From assembly GCA_033296725.1 (NCBI GenBank), contig MU857656.1, positions 1 through 64,000 of the forward strand: DNA of 64,000 bases, written 5' to 3'. Under the pieces are notes generated by a model, which was not told where the DNA came from, made no database searches, and worked only from the letters and a program-made list of their open reading frames with translations. Positions within the stretch are counted from its first letter, which is position 1. The number at the start of each line of letters is the position of its first letter. Positions 34,543 to 46,342 of the stretch are shown piece after piece. Source of the stretch: Corynascus novoguineensis. Lineage: Eukaryota > Ascomycota > Sordariomycetes > Sordariales > Chaetomiaceae. Position numbers and translations under genes: made by a program.

Positions 34543-36709
34543 TTAGTTTGGGATAGCCCCTATCAACCCAACGCCCTCAAAGTAACCCCTGAGCCCCTGT
34601 AAGTCGTCGAGATCTATGACAGCACCGATATAGCCGTCCGGCCTAATCACGACACAACATCCTCTGTGTTTATCAATGTCCAAGCGTTCGTACACTCTTC
34701 CGTGTCCCTCAATAACGCTCTCGACGTCAGCTAACACGCGCCAGTAATCGTATCCTTGGTCACTACTCCAGGGCCTGTATATCTCGTGCAGATCCAGGAG
34801 CTCCACTTGATGACGGTTGGCGCAATGCACCATGAGAATTTCGACGGGAACATCTTGCCATGCTGTGGCGTCGTCGCCATCCGAAGGCATCGTGACTCGT
34901 CCCAGCCCCGAATCGCGATCCGCGAGGAACTCACCCCATCTCTGCGCCTTCGCCAGCGGTTCCGGCTCCGCGATATCACCAGCAAACACAATGACCCGAA
35001 ACGCCCCAGTGGCCCGCATCCTTCTCTGAATACGGTCCACTACTCTGTCAGTCTGGTAAACAGCCTGGAAGTTCTGCAGGCGCTTGCCGGGGACTAGATC
35101 TGCTTTGAGCAAACTGGGTCTGACGTCTTCCACTCCTCTCGACAACTGCACGGCGCAGGATCTGGCATACCGAATCGACAGTCCCGTCGAGAACTTCATA
35201 GCCCAGAGAAACTCTGTTTCAAATTGCGAGGACGGTCCCGTAAACAGCTTGAGATAACCTCTGTCAAAATCAATGAGGTCCTGCGCGACTGGTCGCCGCT
35301 CGGACTCGTATGTCCGCAGTAGTGCCTCGGGATCAGAAATGCGCCCTTGCAGGACGAGCCGGAGCTTCCAACCAAGATTGTAGGCGTCCTGGACAGACGT
35401 GTTGAGGCCCTGCCCAGCCTTGGGCGAGTGGGTGTGAACGGCGTCGCCGACAAGAAAGGCGCGCTCGCGGCGGCGCGAGAAGCGGCTTCCCACGCGCTGT
35501 GTGACGCAGTAGGCGGACCACCAGCTCACGGTGCCGGCCTCGAGCGTGTAGGGTGACAGGGCGGCGCGCGCGGTGGCCAGGATGCGCTCCAGCGTCACCT
35601 CCTCCCTCGTGCCGTAGTTGTCACCTATCTTCTCGGCGATGGGGATGTAGAAGCGGACTTCCTTGTTGCTGCGCGGAATGATGAGCACCGTGCCCGTCGC
35701 GCGGCGAAGGTAACCCACCCGCCGTATGTCGGGGAAGTCGGTCTTGGGAATAAGGTCGACCACGCCTAGTGGCAGGGAACGGCACCAGTTAGCATATCTT
35801 GCTTTATCGAGTCACTACCCATGTGGTGGACGATGACTGACCAAAGAGACAGTCCGTCGAATTGCCTTCGAATGCCACCCCAAGCTGCTTCCTAAGCCAG
35901 CTATGAGCACCATCGCAGCCAACTACATACTTTGCCTGGACACGCTCTTCAACATGATGATGCCCGTTTGTGCCGTTTGAACCCTGACCTTGTCAGTTAC
36001 CTGATATGCTAGGGTCCTTGGTCGAGTGAACCTCACATTTGATGTGGACGTGCCATTCGCCTCCGGTTTATCGTCTTTCACATTGGCCAGGTGAACGGTC
36101 ACCGGGTACTCCTCGCTCAGGTGCGGACAGGAGGTGTCAATGTCAACTGACACCGGCGCCGTGTGGTATCTGATCGCAATATTGGTGTGGGATAGAAGGT
36201 TTTGCAGCAGATGGTGCTCAACCCTTGCTAGACTCTAGTCAGCTGAAGAACTCAAGCACCTAAGTAGGAATGAGTGCAAGCAGGTCCCGCGTTATTACAC
36301 TGCTGAAGAATGGTTTCGCGAGCGACGCCCAGTTCGTCCACCTTGTCCTCAATGACATGCTGCCGGACAATACCACCGCTGCCGTCTTTGCTCTCGCCCC
36401 AGATGGCAATCTCCTCCAACCGCCATGACTCAGCTTCAATTTGTGGCTCAATCCCAAAAGCGGCAAAGATTTCGTTGGTCGTGCTCTTGAGCCCCTCTGC
36501 ATGGCCACGGGGCGTTGGGCCCGTTTTTTTGTCAACTAGAAGAACTCGTATGCCAGAGTTTCGAAACCAATTGGCAAGCGCCAGTCTGAGTGGGAATACG
36601 GTCCGGGAAAGTCAATAAAAGAAAGCAAAATAAAATAAGAAAGAAGGGGCCTAACATACCCGGCTGGGCCAGCCCCGATGATGAGAACATCTACCGTAAT
36701 GATTGCCAT
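34543..36709 (-). CDS. Phenol 2-monooxygenase-like FAD-dependent hydroxylase
   Basis: Five exons (36709-36660, 36585-36299, 36227-36037, 35983-35842, 35765-34543) join in phase to 630 residues. FAD-binding GAGPAG is at 12-17, the DG motif VGCDGAHSWLR near 197-207, and the GD motif FLVGDAVHTHSPKAGQGLN near 327-345. The last about 170 residues resemble the thioredoxin-like C-terminal domain of phenol hydroxylase. Family reaction: NADPH- and O2-dependent ortho-hydroxylation of phenolic substrates. The start at 36709 is the only ATG before the FAD motif. Substrate unknown; salicylate- or polyketide-type phenols are equally possible. Intact. Confidence 0.88.
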
Positions 36710-39700
36710 GACATCGGCACCACGCTCCACAAGTGATTCAATGTCTCACTCTTTCAGTATAACTAGATGGTTGCCAAGGGCTTGGCCGGGAGCAGGAAGG
36801 AAGAGGGACAGCCAGAACGCCATTTATAGGGGCTTGTATTTATCCCCAGAAACCGCTACTAATGGGCGGTTCTAGCCCGTTGGTGGCTCGCAGCTCGCTC
36901 ATGTTAATGGTTTGAACGGTTGCGGCGTGGGAGTAACTTTACGCCTGCACCAGATGGGAGTTACAATCAAGTCTCGGGACACCCTGCTGAACGCAAGACC
37001 AACTTTATCCAAGCTGAGCGACCCGACAACAGATTTCCATGGGCTCTAATGAATTCCTAGTATCAAGTGACGTGTAGATGAGTGTTAGATGTCCTTCTGA
37101 AACGGCAGCTGATTTTGTGTATTGCATGCTTCTTACAGAGTAGTTACCTAGGTTGGTGTCAAGGTCTGCTTGCTCCTACAAACTACATGTTTGCTTAGAA
37201 AGGTGGGGAGCCAAAGAGCCTAGCTCGTCCATTGGGTACACACAGCATCTACGTACAATTATAGGTCGGTATCTGAACACATGGCGCATGTGAACATGGG
37301 TATACCCAGTTGATGAGAGCTCCTTGTTTGCTTCTTATGGTAGTCAAACGTCGATAGCCAGACCGCTCAACCTGAAGCCTTGCAGACACAGATTTCCAAT
37401 TTGGCTGTTTTCAGAAGCCTGCAGGTTTGCCGCGGACCACGTGCTTACGATTCAGGTCCAGTAACCGTGACCCGGGTCGTTGGGCTTAAGCTTGTACCTC
37501 TTGTACATGGATATCAATGATATGTTACGTTGCAAACGTCCCCTGCGAAGGAAAGTACTTAGAAACGCTGGGTTCTCTACCCAGCTGCTACTGGCAACTC
37601 ATAATTAAGCCCAACAGAAACCGTGGCGCTGATGCTGAACGCCATCGCCTGGGCCATTTGGTACGGGCACGTTGCCTGCATATGGGTTTGCCATTAATGA
37701 AATATGTGCAATATCCGTGATAGCCTTGTTCATGACTACCATATGATGTGAAAGATATAAGCGGCAGGTGGTTCAGCAACGCCCAGAAGCTCGTGCGCCG
37801 AAATGCTAGAGCAGGCTGAGATTTTAAAAAGATGAAGTTAATGAACCATACTTTCATCAGGACCCGGTACAATTAAACTATGTACGTTAGCAAACCTGGA
37901 TTGCATAGTTAAGCAAGGGACAACACAGGAAAAATTCGAGACCTCAACCGCATGTGTTGCCTCTTCAGAACCTCGGCTGTACTAAATAAATACTTTACGA
38001 AGGGCCATTTTAAGTCCCCCTGACGTGGTGGAATTGGAGCGTCAACATGTGGTTCAACCGTGTTTTTTACGGATGGAAGCCTTGAGACGATAATAAAGCC
38101 AGGGCAGACCATCACCTATGTTTACGTGTTAATGTCAGTAAGTCGGTTCAAGGGATGTAGAGAAGCCTCGGACGCAAGGGGTCCAGTGTATCCGTACAGG
38201 GACCTGTAAATATATGAACAGCTTCAACCTATGCTCTCTGCTTGAGTTCGAGGACGGTTGTCAATGCCAGCATCATTTCCGCTGAAGTTTCACGCTGCCG
38301 TACCCTTTTACCGGTTCTAACAGGGATATTGACCTATTCAAGGGTAGCCCTGAAAGGTCGGCTCTTGGCGCCGTCGCTTAGGGCTGAAGATTGGTGAAGT
38401 GAGAACGACGGGATCCCCTGCGACAACGCTAAGTTCTCACGTCAGCAGTGGTTCAGTGCCAGCTCTCGGCTCAGGAGCTCAGCTTTGCTCAAACACCAAG
38501 AATTTCCCATCCTCAGACAATCTGGAAACCTCGCCGTCCCACCTCAGTCGGCCGTGAGGCACCATGGCGGTTCACGCTTCCGTCTTTTCGCTCTTCTTTT
38601 TCGGCGTCGTCGGACCCCTGTCGCCGCAAGCGATTCGGCTTGGAGATCGCCGACTTGGTACATTGGCCTGAGTTTGGAGATGACTTAGCTCAAGCTGGCC
38701 TATCGTGCACTTGGCCGTTAGATAGCTCACTTCAGGACCAGCATCATGGGCTACAGCGGCCAAGCCCCGCGAGTATGAATCCGCGACGACTCCCAAGTTC
38801 TCCCCACATGCCTTAGCGTGACGCTGCAGCTGATCAACCTGCTTTCGCTGCTCACGGTATTGGCGGTTGTCTGCTTGTTTACGAGGGGATCCGTCCACGA
38901 TCAAGGGGCATCTGGCCACCGTCGCGCCTACAGGCACATCTACGTCTCTACCCTGCTTCTGGGCCCGCTGTGTTTTTTTGATCCTAACTGTTGAAATGAT
39001 ATTGTGTGGGGTAGCGTACAAGTGTAGGTGTTGGTGCGGCGCTTAATGTGGCGCGGCTGTTGACCCTATTTGGGATGTTTGGTCCGGTGGCGGGTGGGGA
39101 GCCAAGCGGAAGAACAATAGCCAGCGAAGGGCATTGCATGTTTTGGGCGGGGAGGAGGGCGATCATGGCCGCGAAGAGCAAAGGCACTAGGCTGCTACTC
39201 ACGCACCCATTAACCGACTGTCATCGAGCGGCGTTGTTGACTTGTTAATTGCCCGGATCAGAAAGTGGACAAGCCAGGATTCCATCCTGTCCCTCATGCC
39301 GTCCCTTTTCCTGGGCTTGGAACGATCACGCTGTCTCGACAGGCAGCATATTCGCGGATATCGGCCCAATCAGCGCCGTCACTCAAAGTGAGGGTCAAAC
39401 CAATCCGCTGCTGTGGGACGTTGCTATGTGCCAAGTCCCCAACCGTGCAGGGGCATCTGGGCATGATGCCCGACTGGGGCATAACTATCGCGGCTCGAAC
39501 CCACACGGGCAGATAAGGCTAACGGGAGCCAAGCGCTCCAGGCCGGTAAAGGCGCCCCTGGGGAGCCTCTTGTCGCGCAGCGGGAAGAAGATTCCCGAGA
39601 AGATGGAGTCCCTCGCTGCTACATAAAACACTGGCGCTGCCAGCCGCAGGCTCCGTAGCTGTGGGATCTTGCTCGTTCGCAATAACGTTCCCTTTCTTCC

Positions 39701-39794
39701 CATTCTGGGGCGAATACTCGCCGGCTCTGGGGCAGCATCGCAGAGAATCAACAGTTAACGGGAAATACTTAAGGAAGGAGGAAAGGAAATCGCC
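36710..39794. other. Intergenic region, 3.1 kb without a supported gene
   Basis: The first 1.6 kb is AT-rich with many short stops. Between about 38560 and 39250 some hydrophobic frames occur on the plus strand (INLLSLLTVLAVVCLF near 38830-38880; VARLLTLFGMFGPVAGGEP near 39050-39110), interrupted by stops. They might be traces of a decayed membrane protein, but I cannot assemble a gene. Confidence 0.4.
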
Positions 39795-40997
39795 ATGGCG
39801 TATACCGACCAAGATAGGACAATCCTTGGCTCTCTCACCACCATCTTCACGCCACCAGCACCATGCACATACGCCGTTGGACTCTGCTCAGCATGCGATG
39901 TCGCCTGGTGGGGACAGACATGCGCCCCGACGTCAGTGCAGGATGACACGGCCTGCTGGCCACCCACCACAGACGGGGCGCCCGAGCCCACAGAGGCAGC
40001 GCTGTTGGGGAGGGGCTTCTACTCTCCCGGCCTGAATTGCCCGGCTGGCTATACGACAGCTTGCACGGCGGTCGCCGGGGGAAAGCCGCAGTGGAAGGTC
40101 CAATTCCAGATGGAAGCCGAGGAGACTTTCGCAGGGTGCTGCCCAACAGGTTTCCACTGCGACAATCTCCGGGGCCAGACATGCCGCATGGTCGCCACGT
40201 CCACCCTTCTGCCGACGGTTTCGTGCCAGAGTGGCTCCAGCAACAACTTTGGCTTTACCACGCTCCCCAACGCCAAAGTCGAAGCCTTGAACCTGTATGC
40301 ACCTATGATCCAGATCGCCTGGAAGTCGTCCGACCGGCCCGAGACGTCTACCACCACAACCCGCAGCCGCACCATCTCGTCCTCTACCATCTCCTCCCCG
40401 ACCACCTCCGTTCTCAGCCCCACACCTACTGGCGACGAACCGTACGCCTCGGCCACGACCAGTGATGACTCCGCCCTCTCGACAGGCGCCATAGCAGGCA
40501 TCGCTGTCGGCGCGGCAGTGCTCTTCCTCCTCATATTCGCAACAGCCTTCTTCATCTTCCGACGCCGCCGCCGTTATATAGATCAAATAGGCGGCGGCAG
40601 CAGCACCTCGGGCGATGATAACAACCACTCCTACCACCCCCCGTCGTACACGGTTCTGTCCCCGGGCTCATCCTCCTCGCCCAATAGCACCATCGCGGCG
40701 AAATCGAAGCACTACTACACTGGCCATCACGCCATGGTCGAGCTCGGACGGGGCCACGAGCGGGCTGAGGTAGCTGCAGACGGGCACGGGGCGGTTGAGG
40801 CGCCGGTGAGGGGTCACGACCGCGCCGAGATGTCCGCCGAGAACTGGCGGACGCCGTCTGAATCACCTTGGCAACAGCAACAGCAGGGCTACGGGCCGCT
40901 TGAAGGAGGAGTGCCGCCGCCGCCAGGGTACTTCTCTGCCGCTGTTGCCGGAGTGGGCACGAACCCGGTTGAGATGCCCGCGCAGAGATACACTTGA
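39795..40997 (+). CDS. Cys-rich single-pass membrane protein, fungal-specific, function unknown
   Basis: One exon, 400 residues, with a good start context (CGCCATGG). Residues about 1-180 contain some fifteen cysteines in a pattern seen in secreted fungal ectodomains (GLCSACDVAWWGQTC, LNCPAGYTTAC, GCCPTGFHCDNLRGQTC). A Ser/Thr-rich linker (about 185-230) is followed by one membrane helix (AIAGIAVGAAVLFLLIF) with a stop-transfer RRRRR, then a cytoplasmic tail of about 140 residues with poly-Ser, a Gln run and Pro-rich parts. This architecture suits a cell-surface sensor or wall-linked protein. No classical signal peptide is visible, so either the helix acts as a signal anchor or an upstream exon is missing. 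Confidence 0.75.
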   Translation: MAYTDQDRTILGSLTTIFTPPAPCTYAVGLCSACDVAWWGQTCAPTSVQDDTACWPPTTDGAPEPTEAALLGRGFYSPGLNCPAGYTTACTAVAGGKPQWKVQFQMEAEETFAGCCPTGFHCDNLRGQTCRMVATSTLLPTVSCQSGSSNNFGFTTLPNAKVEALNLYAPMIQIAWKSSDRPETSTTTTRSRTISSSTISSPTTSVLSPTPTGDEPYASATTSDDSALSTGAIAGIAVGAAVLFLLIFATAFFIFRRRRRYIDQIGGGSSTSGDDNNHSYHPPSYTVLSPGSSSSPNSTIAAKSKHYYTGHHAMVELGRGHERAEVAADGHGAVEAPVRGHDRAEMSAENWRTPSESPWQQQQQGYGPLEGGVPPPPGYFSAAVAGVGTNPVEMPAQRYT

Positions 40998-42375
40998 AGG
41001 GAGCCTTCTCCGTTAAAGACAGGGGAGCGGTTAGTGATTCGCATTTTGTGGAGTTCTGGTTTGGGAGTGCTTGTTAGGTCGGGAATTAGAAAACGGTAAA
41101 GGGGCCGGTAGCCACTCACATCATGCTTTGGGGGAATTTGCAATTCACCCCTTCTTTGTCACCAACTGATACCCGGCTACTGCTGAAGCTCGCTGATGAT
41201 ACCCATCGTCCTAATTATACCTAATAACTGAAATTTACGCCGAGAAGCACATACTAGGGGCTTCTTGACTCTCTTTTTTGCTGCTTGGATACTGGTGCAA
41301 AAAGGTTGTAGGGCTCTGAACTTGCCAGGAACAAACGAGGCTGTAAATTTGTCGTTGAGGGCTCTCTGGGACCTGGTCTAATCGAAACACTTTTGCTGTC
41401 TCATGAAATGGGTCAATGCCATAGTGAACCCTAACCCTATTCAAGTCCTACTGAGTTGGCGTTTGAATCATCTGAAGCGAGAAATGAACTGTTCGGGAAA
41501 AGTGAGAAATTCCATCTTGATGACTGCTCGGTAAGGTAATTAAGCATCTGGTGACGATAAAATTGAGAGAGGAGGCACAACGTAAGCCTCTTTGATGGTG
41601 CGAACCTGGGGTCGAGATGGCGGGAAACCAGAATTGAAGAGGCGCAAACAATTGTTGGTGGGCACAAGCGGGCATGGAACTTTAGCCAATCCGGCTCCCG
41701 AAAACAGTGGCCATTGCGGCTGGTCTCTGGTCACGCTCGTCTTGTGTCTCGGCAGTCGGCACTGCCTCAGGGTGATTTGTCCAACTTCAAACATTCCCAC
41801 GCCGCTCACCATGAGTATGGAGGATTGAACTTGTCGACTCCTTAATCATTACTTTTTTTCGCTGAAAGCTGCAAACCCCCCAAAAGGCAGAGCCGCAGTG
41901 TACGCCAACAGCGGCGCTTGTGGATTCCAAAGCTGTGGGCCCCGGTTATCAATCGCTAGTCGTTATCGTGGAAGCAGACCTGGCAGTGCCACCGGACGTC
42001 ATCGATCCGTGCCGACATCCTTGATTTCTCTGGGCTTCTCTAGCGGGCCTGGGAACCTCGACCCCGGAAGTGATATACACTTTTGCCCACTTTGCGCACC
42101 AGGACCAACCAAGGGTCTTCCACCACAATGTCTTGGGAGCTAAACCGCCGCCGGTGGCTTCGAACAATCAACAGCAGGTTCATCTATGGACGAATCGTGA
42201 GTTGTTCCCAGTCGCTGTTCGGCGGCCCCCATCTCTTGTTTTCCATCCCATCTCCTGTCACCATCTGTTCCCCTACCACGTTGTCTGCGCCATTCTCACT
42301 CACTGCAACAGCAACTGCTAACCAGAACACGTCAACCATCAGCCGCTGTTGCATGCCATCATCTTCTTTATCGAG
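40998..42375. other. Intergenic region with possible upstream exons of the next gene
   Basis: No gene up to about 42100. An ATG at 42128 opens 23 codons ending at a GTGAGT donor (42197). A CTAACCAG acceptor lies near 42330. These may be a 5' leader exon and intron of the Mpv17-family gene, but the frame does not join when that ATG is used. Confidence 0.45.
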
Positions 42376-43242
42376 ATGGCCCTCTTCGCCCGGCTCACCA
42401 GCCGCTTCAATGCATACTACGATGAGCGACCTCGTACGTCACCTAAGCGGGCTTATGTCGACTCCTAGCCTTGCTAACGATTGAATACAGTGCTCACCAT
42501 GATGGTGACGAACTCAATCCTCGGCGGCATCGCCGACACGGTCGCGCAAACTATCACATCGATCCGGGAGCGCGCCGTGCGCAAGCACCCCAAGGACCGG
42601 CTCAACCCCCGCGAGGACGCACTGGCCATCGAGATTCACGAGCTCGACCGCAAGAACCCCTTCACCGACCGCGAGCTAATTCCCGAATCCAAGTTGCTAC
42701 CGCCGCCCTTCGATTTTGAGCGCCTAACTCGATTCATGGCATACGGCTTTTGCATGGCCCCAATCCAGTTCCGCTGGTTCAAGTTTCTCGAGCGCAGTTT
42801 CCCCATTACCAAGACATCCGCCTTCCTCCCGGCCATGAAGCGCGTCGCCTTTGATCAGCTCATCTTCGCGCCATTCGGCGTGGCTGCCTTCTTCACCGTC
42901 ATGACCGTTGCCGAGGGCGGCGGCAAGAGGGAGGTGCTCCATAAGATGAGGGACATGTACGTGCCGACGCTCAAAGCCAACTACGTCCTCTGGCCTGCCG
43001 TGCAGGTGATCAACTTCCGCCTCATGCCGGTGCAGTTCCAACTGGTGAGTACCATTTTGGGATCCATATGCTTAGCCACCCCTTCTTTTTGAGCTTTTGC
43101 TGACGACCGGTGCTCTTTTTCTCTCCAGCCCTTCGTGTCGACGGTGGGAATTGCCTGGACTGCCTACCTCTCCCTCACCAATGCGGCCGAGAACGTCCAG
43201 GAAAACCGGATCACGGCAAAATCCGATATCCGGTTGCCGTAA
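42376..43242 (+). CDS. Mpv17/PMP22-family membrane protein (second copy)
   Basis: Exons 42376-42433, 42491-43044 and 43129-43242 join in phase to 241 residues. Splice signals are GTACGT and GTGAGT donors with CAG acceptors. The N-terminus FNAYYDERPLLTMMVTNS followed by LGGIADTVAQ is the usual family start. The C-terminal signature is complete: LKANYVLWPAVQVINFRLMP then STVGIAWTAYLSLTN. An acidic/basic insert (about residues 40-80) separates the first helix from the rest. The family consists of small four-helix proteins of mitochondria or peroxisomes. The ATG at 42376 is favoured because it precedes the first family helix; the preceding sequence is open and could extend it. Confidence 0.82.
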
Positions 43243-44112
43243 GATGTCTGTATACAAGGTTGGGGCAATACACGCTAGTCGCAGAGCCGCCGTGGCTGGC
43301 ACGTCAACTTGCGCGTATCGAATGGTTATGCGGCTTTGGACGGCGGGACCACGCCCTGATGGGTATGGGCTCTCTCGTTTTCTTTCCCTCTTTGGCTCTA
43401 GAAATGGTTAGTACCCAGCATGAGGACGGTGGACTGCAGCAGAGGCTGCCAGTAGGCGTATGGAGTTGGGGCATATTGTTCTATTCTAGTTCTTTCCGTC
43501 CTTAGATACAATGATACGTGAATTTTAGTTTCACGGCGAGCCCCACACTTTGATTCGGTGCTTCCCAACCGTTCAGGGAGCTATGTGCTTTTCGTTTCGG
43601 TCCGTTCGTCATTCTGTTGAGATAGGTTGGGGTGGCATAGCCGAAAACCGGAGCCTTCTGACGTTGGTCGCTCAGATTCTTGGTTCGCCAAGCTTCTATC
43701 AGGCCTTGAGACGTTTGAAACGAACTTTGTACATTGTTGGCAAAGGAACACCCCCATTGTAGTTCTTGAGGTCCTAAAAGGCTTAAAATTAGAATTTGAA
43801 AAGCATATCATCAGCAATCATCACGTATTTGGCCTTTCGAAAAGACACTTGTCTGGTGTTGGGGTTGCTGAGTGGAACAGAGAGCTCGAAACAAACAACA
43901 GCCAACCATGTGTCGACGTCACAACTCCGAAAATGGCCCCACCCAAATCCATTACCCCTCTACCCCTCCATCAGCCGCTGCAGGGTCAGCTCACACTCGC
44001 TGCGTCTTTTTACCTGCCATCGGACCCGGAGAACACCATAGCCCTGATTTTGACCTCGATTACCCGTCAAAAGGCTCTGTTCGCTTGCCAATTGTTTAGG
44101 AAAATTACCAAG
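43243..44112. other. Intergenic region upstream of PGK
   Basis: No gene. The last about 200 bases before the PGK start are pyrimidine-rich (for example around 43955-43985), as is common before strongly expressed fungal genes. Confidence 0.5.
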
Positions 44113-45491
44113 ATGTCTCTGGCCAACAAGCTTTCGATCGAGGATGTCGACCTCAAGGGGAAGCGCGTCCTGATCCGCGTATGTATCCGTGTCAAGGTCC
44201 ATTCGGGTAGCATTCTACAGAACTAACGTAGCTCCGTCATAGGTTGACTTTAACGTTCCCCTGGATGCCGAGAAGAATGTGACCAACCCCCAGCGCATTG
44301 TTGGTGCCGTCCCGACTATCAAGTATGCCATCGACCATGGCGCCAAGGCCGTCGTTCTCATGTCCCACCTCGGCCGCCCCGACGGCAAGGCCAACCCCAA
44401 GTACTCGCTGAAGCCCGTCGTGCCTGTGCTCGAGAAGCAGCTGGGAAAGAGCGTGATCATGGCCCCCGACTGCGTCGGCCCAGAAGTCGAGGAGATTGTT
44501 AACAAGGCCGACAACGGCCAGGTCGTGCTCCTCGAGAACCTGCGTTTCCACATTGAAGAGGAGGGCAAGGGCACTGATGCTGAAGGCAACAAGATCAAGG
44601 CGGACAAGGCCAAGGTTGAGGAGTTCCGCAAGGGCTTGACCAAGCTCGGTGACATTTACATCAGTACGCTTCCAAATTGTTCCATAACACCCAGCGTCCA
44701 TTTCTGACCAGGACATTGCAGACGACGCCTTCGGAACCGCCCACCGCGCGCACTCCTCCATGGTCGGCATCGATCTTCCGCAAAAGGCTGCTGGCTTCCT
44801 CATGAAGAAAGAGCTCGATTACTTTGCCAAGGCGCTCGAGTCGCCCAAGCGGCCGTTCCTCGCCATCCTCGGCGGCGCCAAGGTGTCGGACAAGATCCAG
44901 CTTATCGACAACCTGCTAGATAAGGTCAACACGCTCATCATCTGCGGCGGCATGGCCTTCACCTTCAAGAAGACGCTCGACAATATGCCAATCGGTACCT
45001 CGCTCTTCGATGAGGCTGGCTCCAAGACGGTCGGCGAGCTCAAGAAGAAGGCCGAGAAGAACGGCGTCAAGCTGGTCCTTCCCGTCGACTACATTACGGC
45101 CGACAAGTTCGACAAGGACGCCAACACGGGCAAGGCCACCGACGCCACGGGCATTCCCGATGGCTGGATGGGTCTTGACTGCGGCGAGGAGTCGGTCAAG
45201 TTGTACAAGGCTGCTATTGACGAGGCGCAGACGATCCTCTGGAACGGTCCGGCCGGCGTGTTTGAGTTTGACAAGTTTGCCTCGGGCACCAAGGCGACGC
45301 TCGACGCGGCTGTTGCGGCTGCCCAGAGCGGCAAGATTGTGATTATCGGTGGTGGTGATACCGCCACCGTCGCGGCCAAGTACGGTGTTGAGGACAAGCT
45401 CAGCCATGTGTCGACTGGTGGTGGCGCCAGCTTGGAGCTGCTCGAGGGCAAGGCTCTGCCCGGTGTTGTCGCGCTGAGCGAGCGCCAGTAG
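44113..45491 (+). CDS. pgk1: Phosphoglycerate kinase
   Basis: Three exons (44113-44178, 44243-44663, 44722-45491) join in phase to 418 residues, the normal length. Signatures: RVDFNVPLD across the first splice site, SHLGRPDGKANPKYSL, LLENLRFH, NDAFGTAHRAHSS, LAILGGAKVSDKI, ILWNGPAGVFEFD and IIGGGDTATVAAKYG. It transfers phosphate from 1,3-bisphosphoglycerate to ADP in glycolysis, in the cytosol. Codon use is strongly C-ending, as expected for a highly expressed gene. Intact. Confidence 0.98.
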
Positions 45492-45877
45492 GTTTCGCGT
45501 GAGAAGAGCGGGTTGGGCGACCATAGTAACTAAAATAGGAAGGCAATGCTATAATCACCAGTTTCCCCACCCTAGGTAGCCATTCCTGAGAGCACCCGAA
45601 TAATACCCGGTTATATATAGTCTATGTTCATCGGCCTGAAGGGCTCCATCCACTATGATTCTGTTGTACAACGACCGAGAATCTAGTTTACCCAATTGAC
45701 CCTCCTCTTTCCTCGGTCACAAGCCCGAGATCCTTGACGCCCCAAACTAAAGGCTGCGCTCCCATGGTTACTGCTGTACTTCGGTCCTTGAACCACCCAT
45801 ATCGGTTTAATAGACCGCCCTTAGGAACGACGAAAAGTGCCAGTATCGTCAGAAAATGATCTTTCGTGTCGCCAAAA
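45492..45877. other. Intergenic region between convergent PGK and SEM1
   Basis: Holds the 3' ends of both genes; nothing else is seen. Confidence 0.5.
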
Positions 45878-46342
45878 TCACCGCTTCTTGGCCGCCTCAA
45901 CCTTCTTCAGCTCCTCCCTGTTGCATTGTGTCAGTATGATTGCTTTGTATATAAAAGCATCAATGCCTTAAGCGACCGCTTGGTACGAGGTCGAGGTATT
46001 GCACCTACTTTAGCTGCGCTGAGAAGTCATCGGTCGTGTCGTCATCGTCCCACGACTCCTCCCACAGATGCTGTGTCGCGCCGGCGCCGCTCGCTGCCTC
46101 TGTGTCGTCCGCCTCCCAGTCTAGATTATGCCACAATAAAGTTTCAATCAGTATCCCTCGGCTCGGCGTAGTCGTATCGTCTGCACAGTCGCTGCCCAAT
46201 ACGTACCGTCGACCGGAAAATCTTCAAACTCGTCGTCCTCCTCCAGCGCGGCCTGCTTTTGCTCTGCGGTTGGCTGCTGCTGTTCGGCCTTGGGGTCGGC
46301 GGGCTTGTCTTCTTTCTTGGTGGCGGTTTGCGAGGAGGCCAT
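45878..46342 (-). CDS. sem1: 26S proteasome lid subunit SEM1/DSS1
   Basis: Three exons (46342-46207, 46120-46009, 45917-45878) join in phase to 95 residues. The protein is very acidic and shows the two conserved blocks of the family: DEFEDFPVD before the first intron, and HLWEESWDDDDTTDDFSAQL after it, then a short basic helix ELKKVEAAKKR. These acidic/Trp blocks bind partner subunits and ubiquitin. SEM1 is a shared subunit of the proteasome lid, the TREX-2 mRNA export complex and, in many organisms, BRCA2-type complexes. Small genes of this kind are easily missed. It is transcribed away from IML2. Confidence 0.93.

Noticed and set aside
39450..39530. B-box-like GTGGGTTCGAGCC on the minus strand, suggestive of a tRNA
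   Set aside because: The T-stem does not pair, there is no matching acceptor stem, and no credible A box or anticodon arm lies at the right distance.
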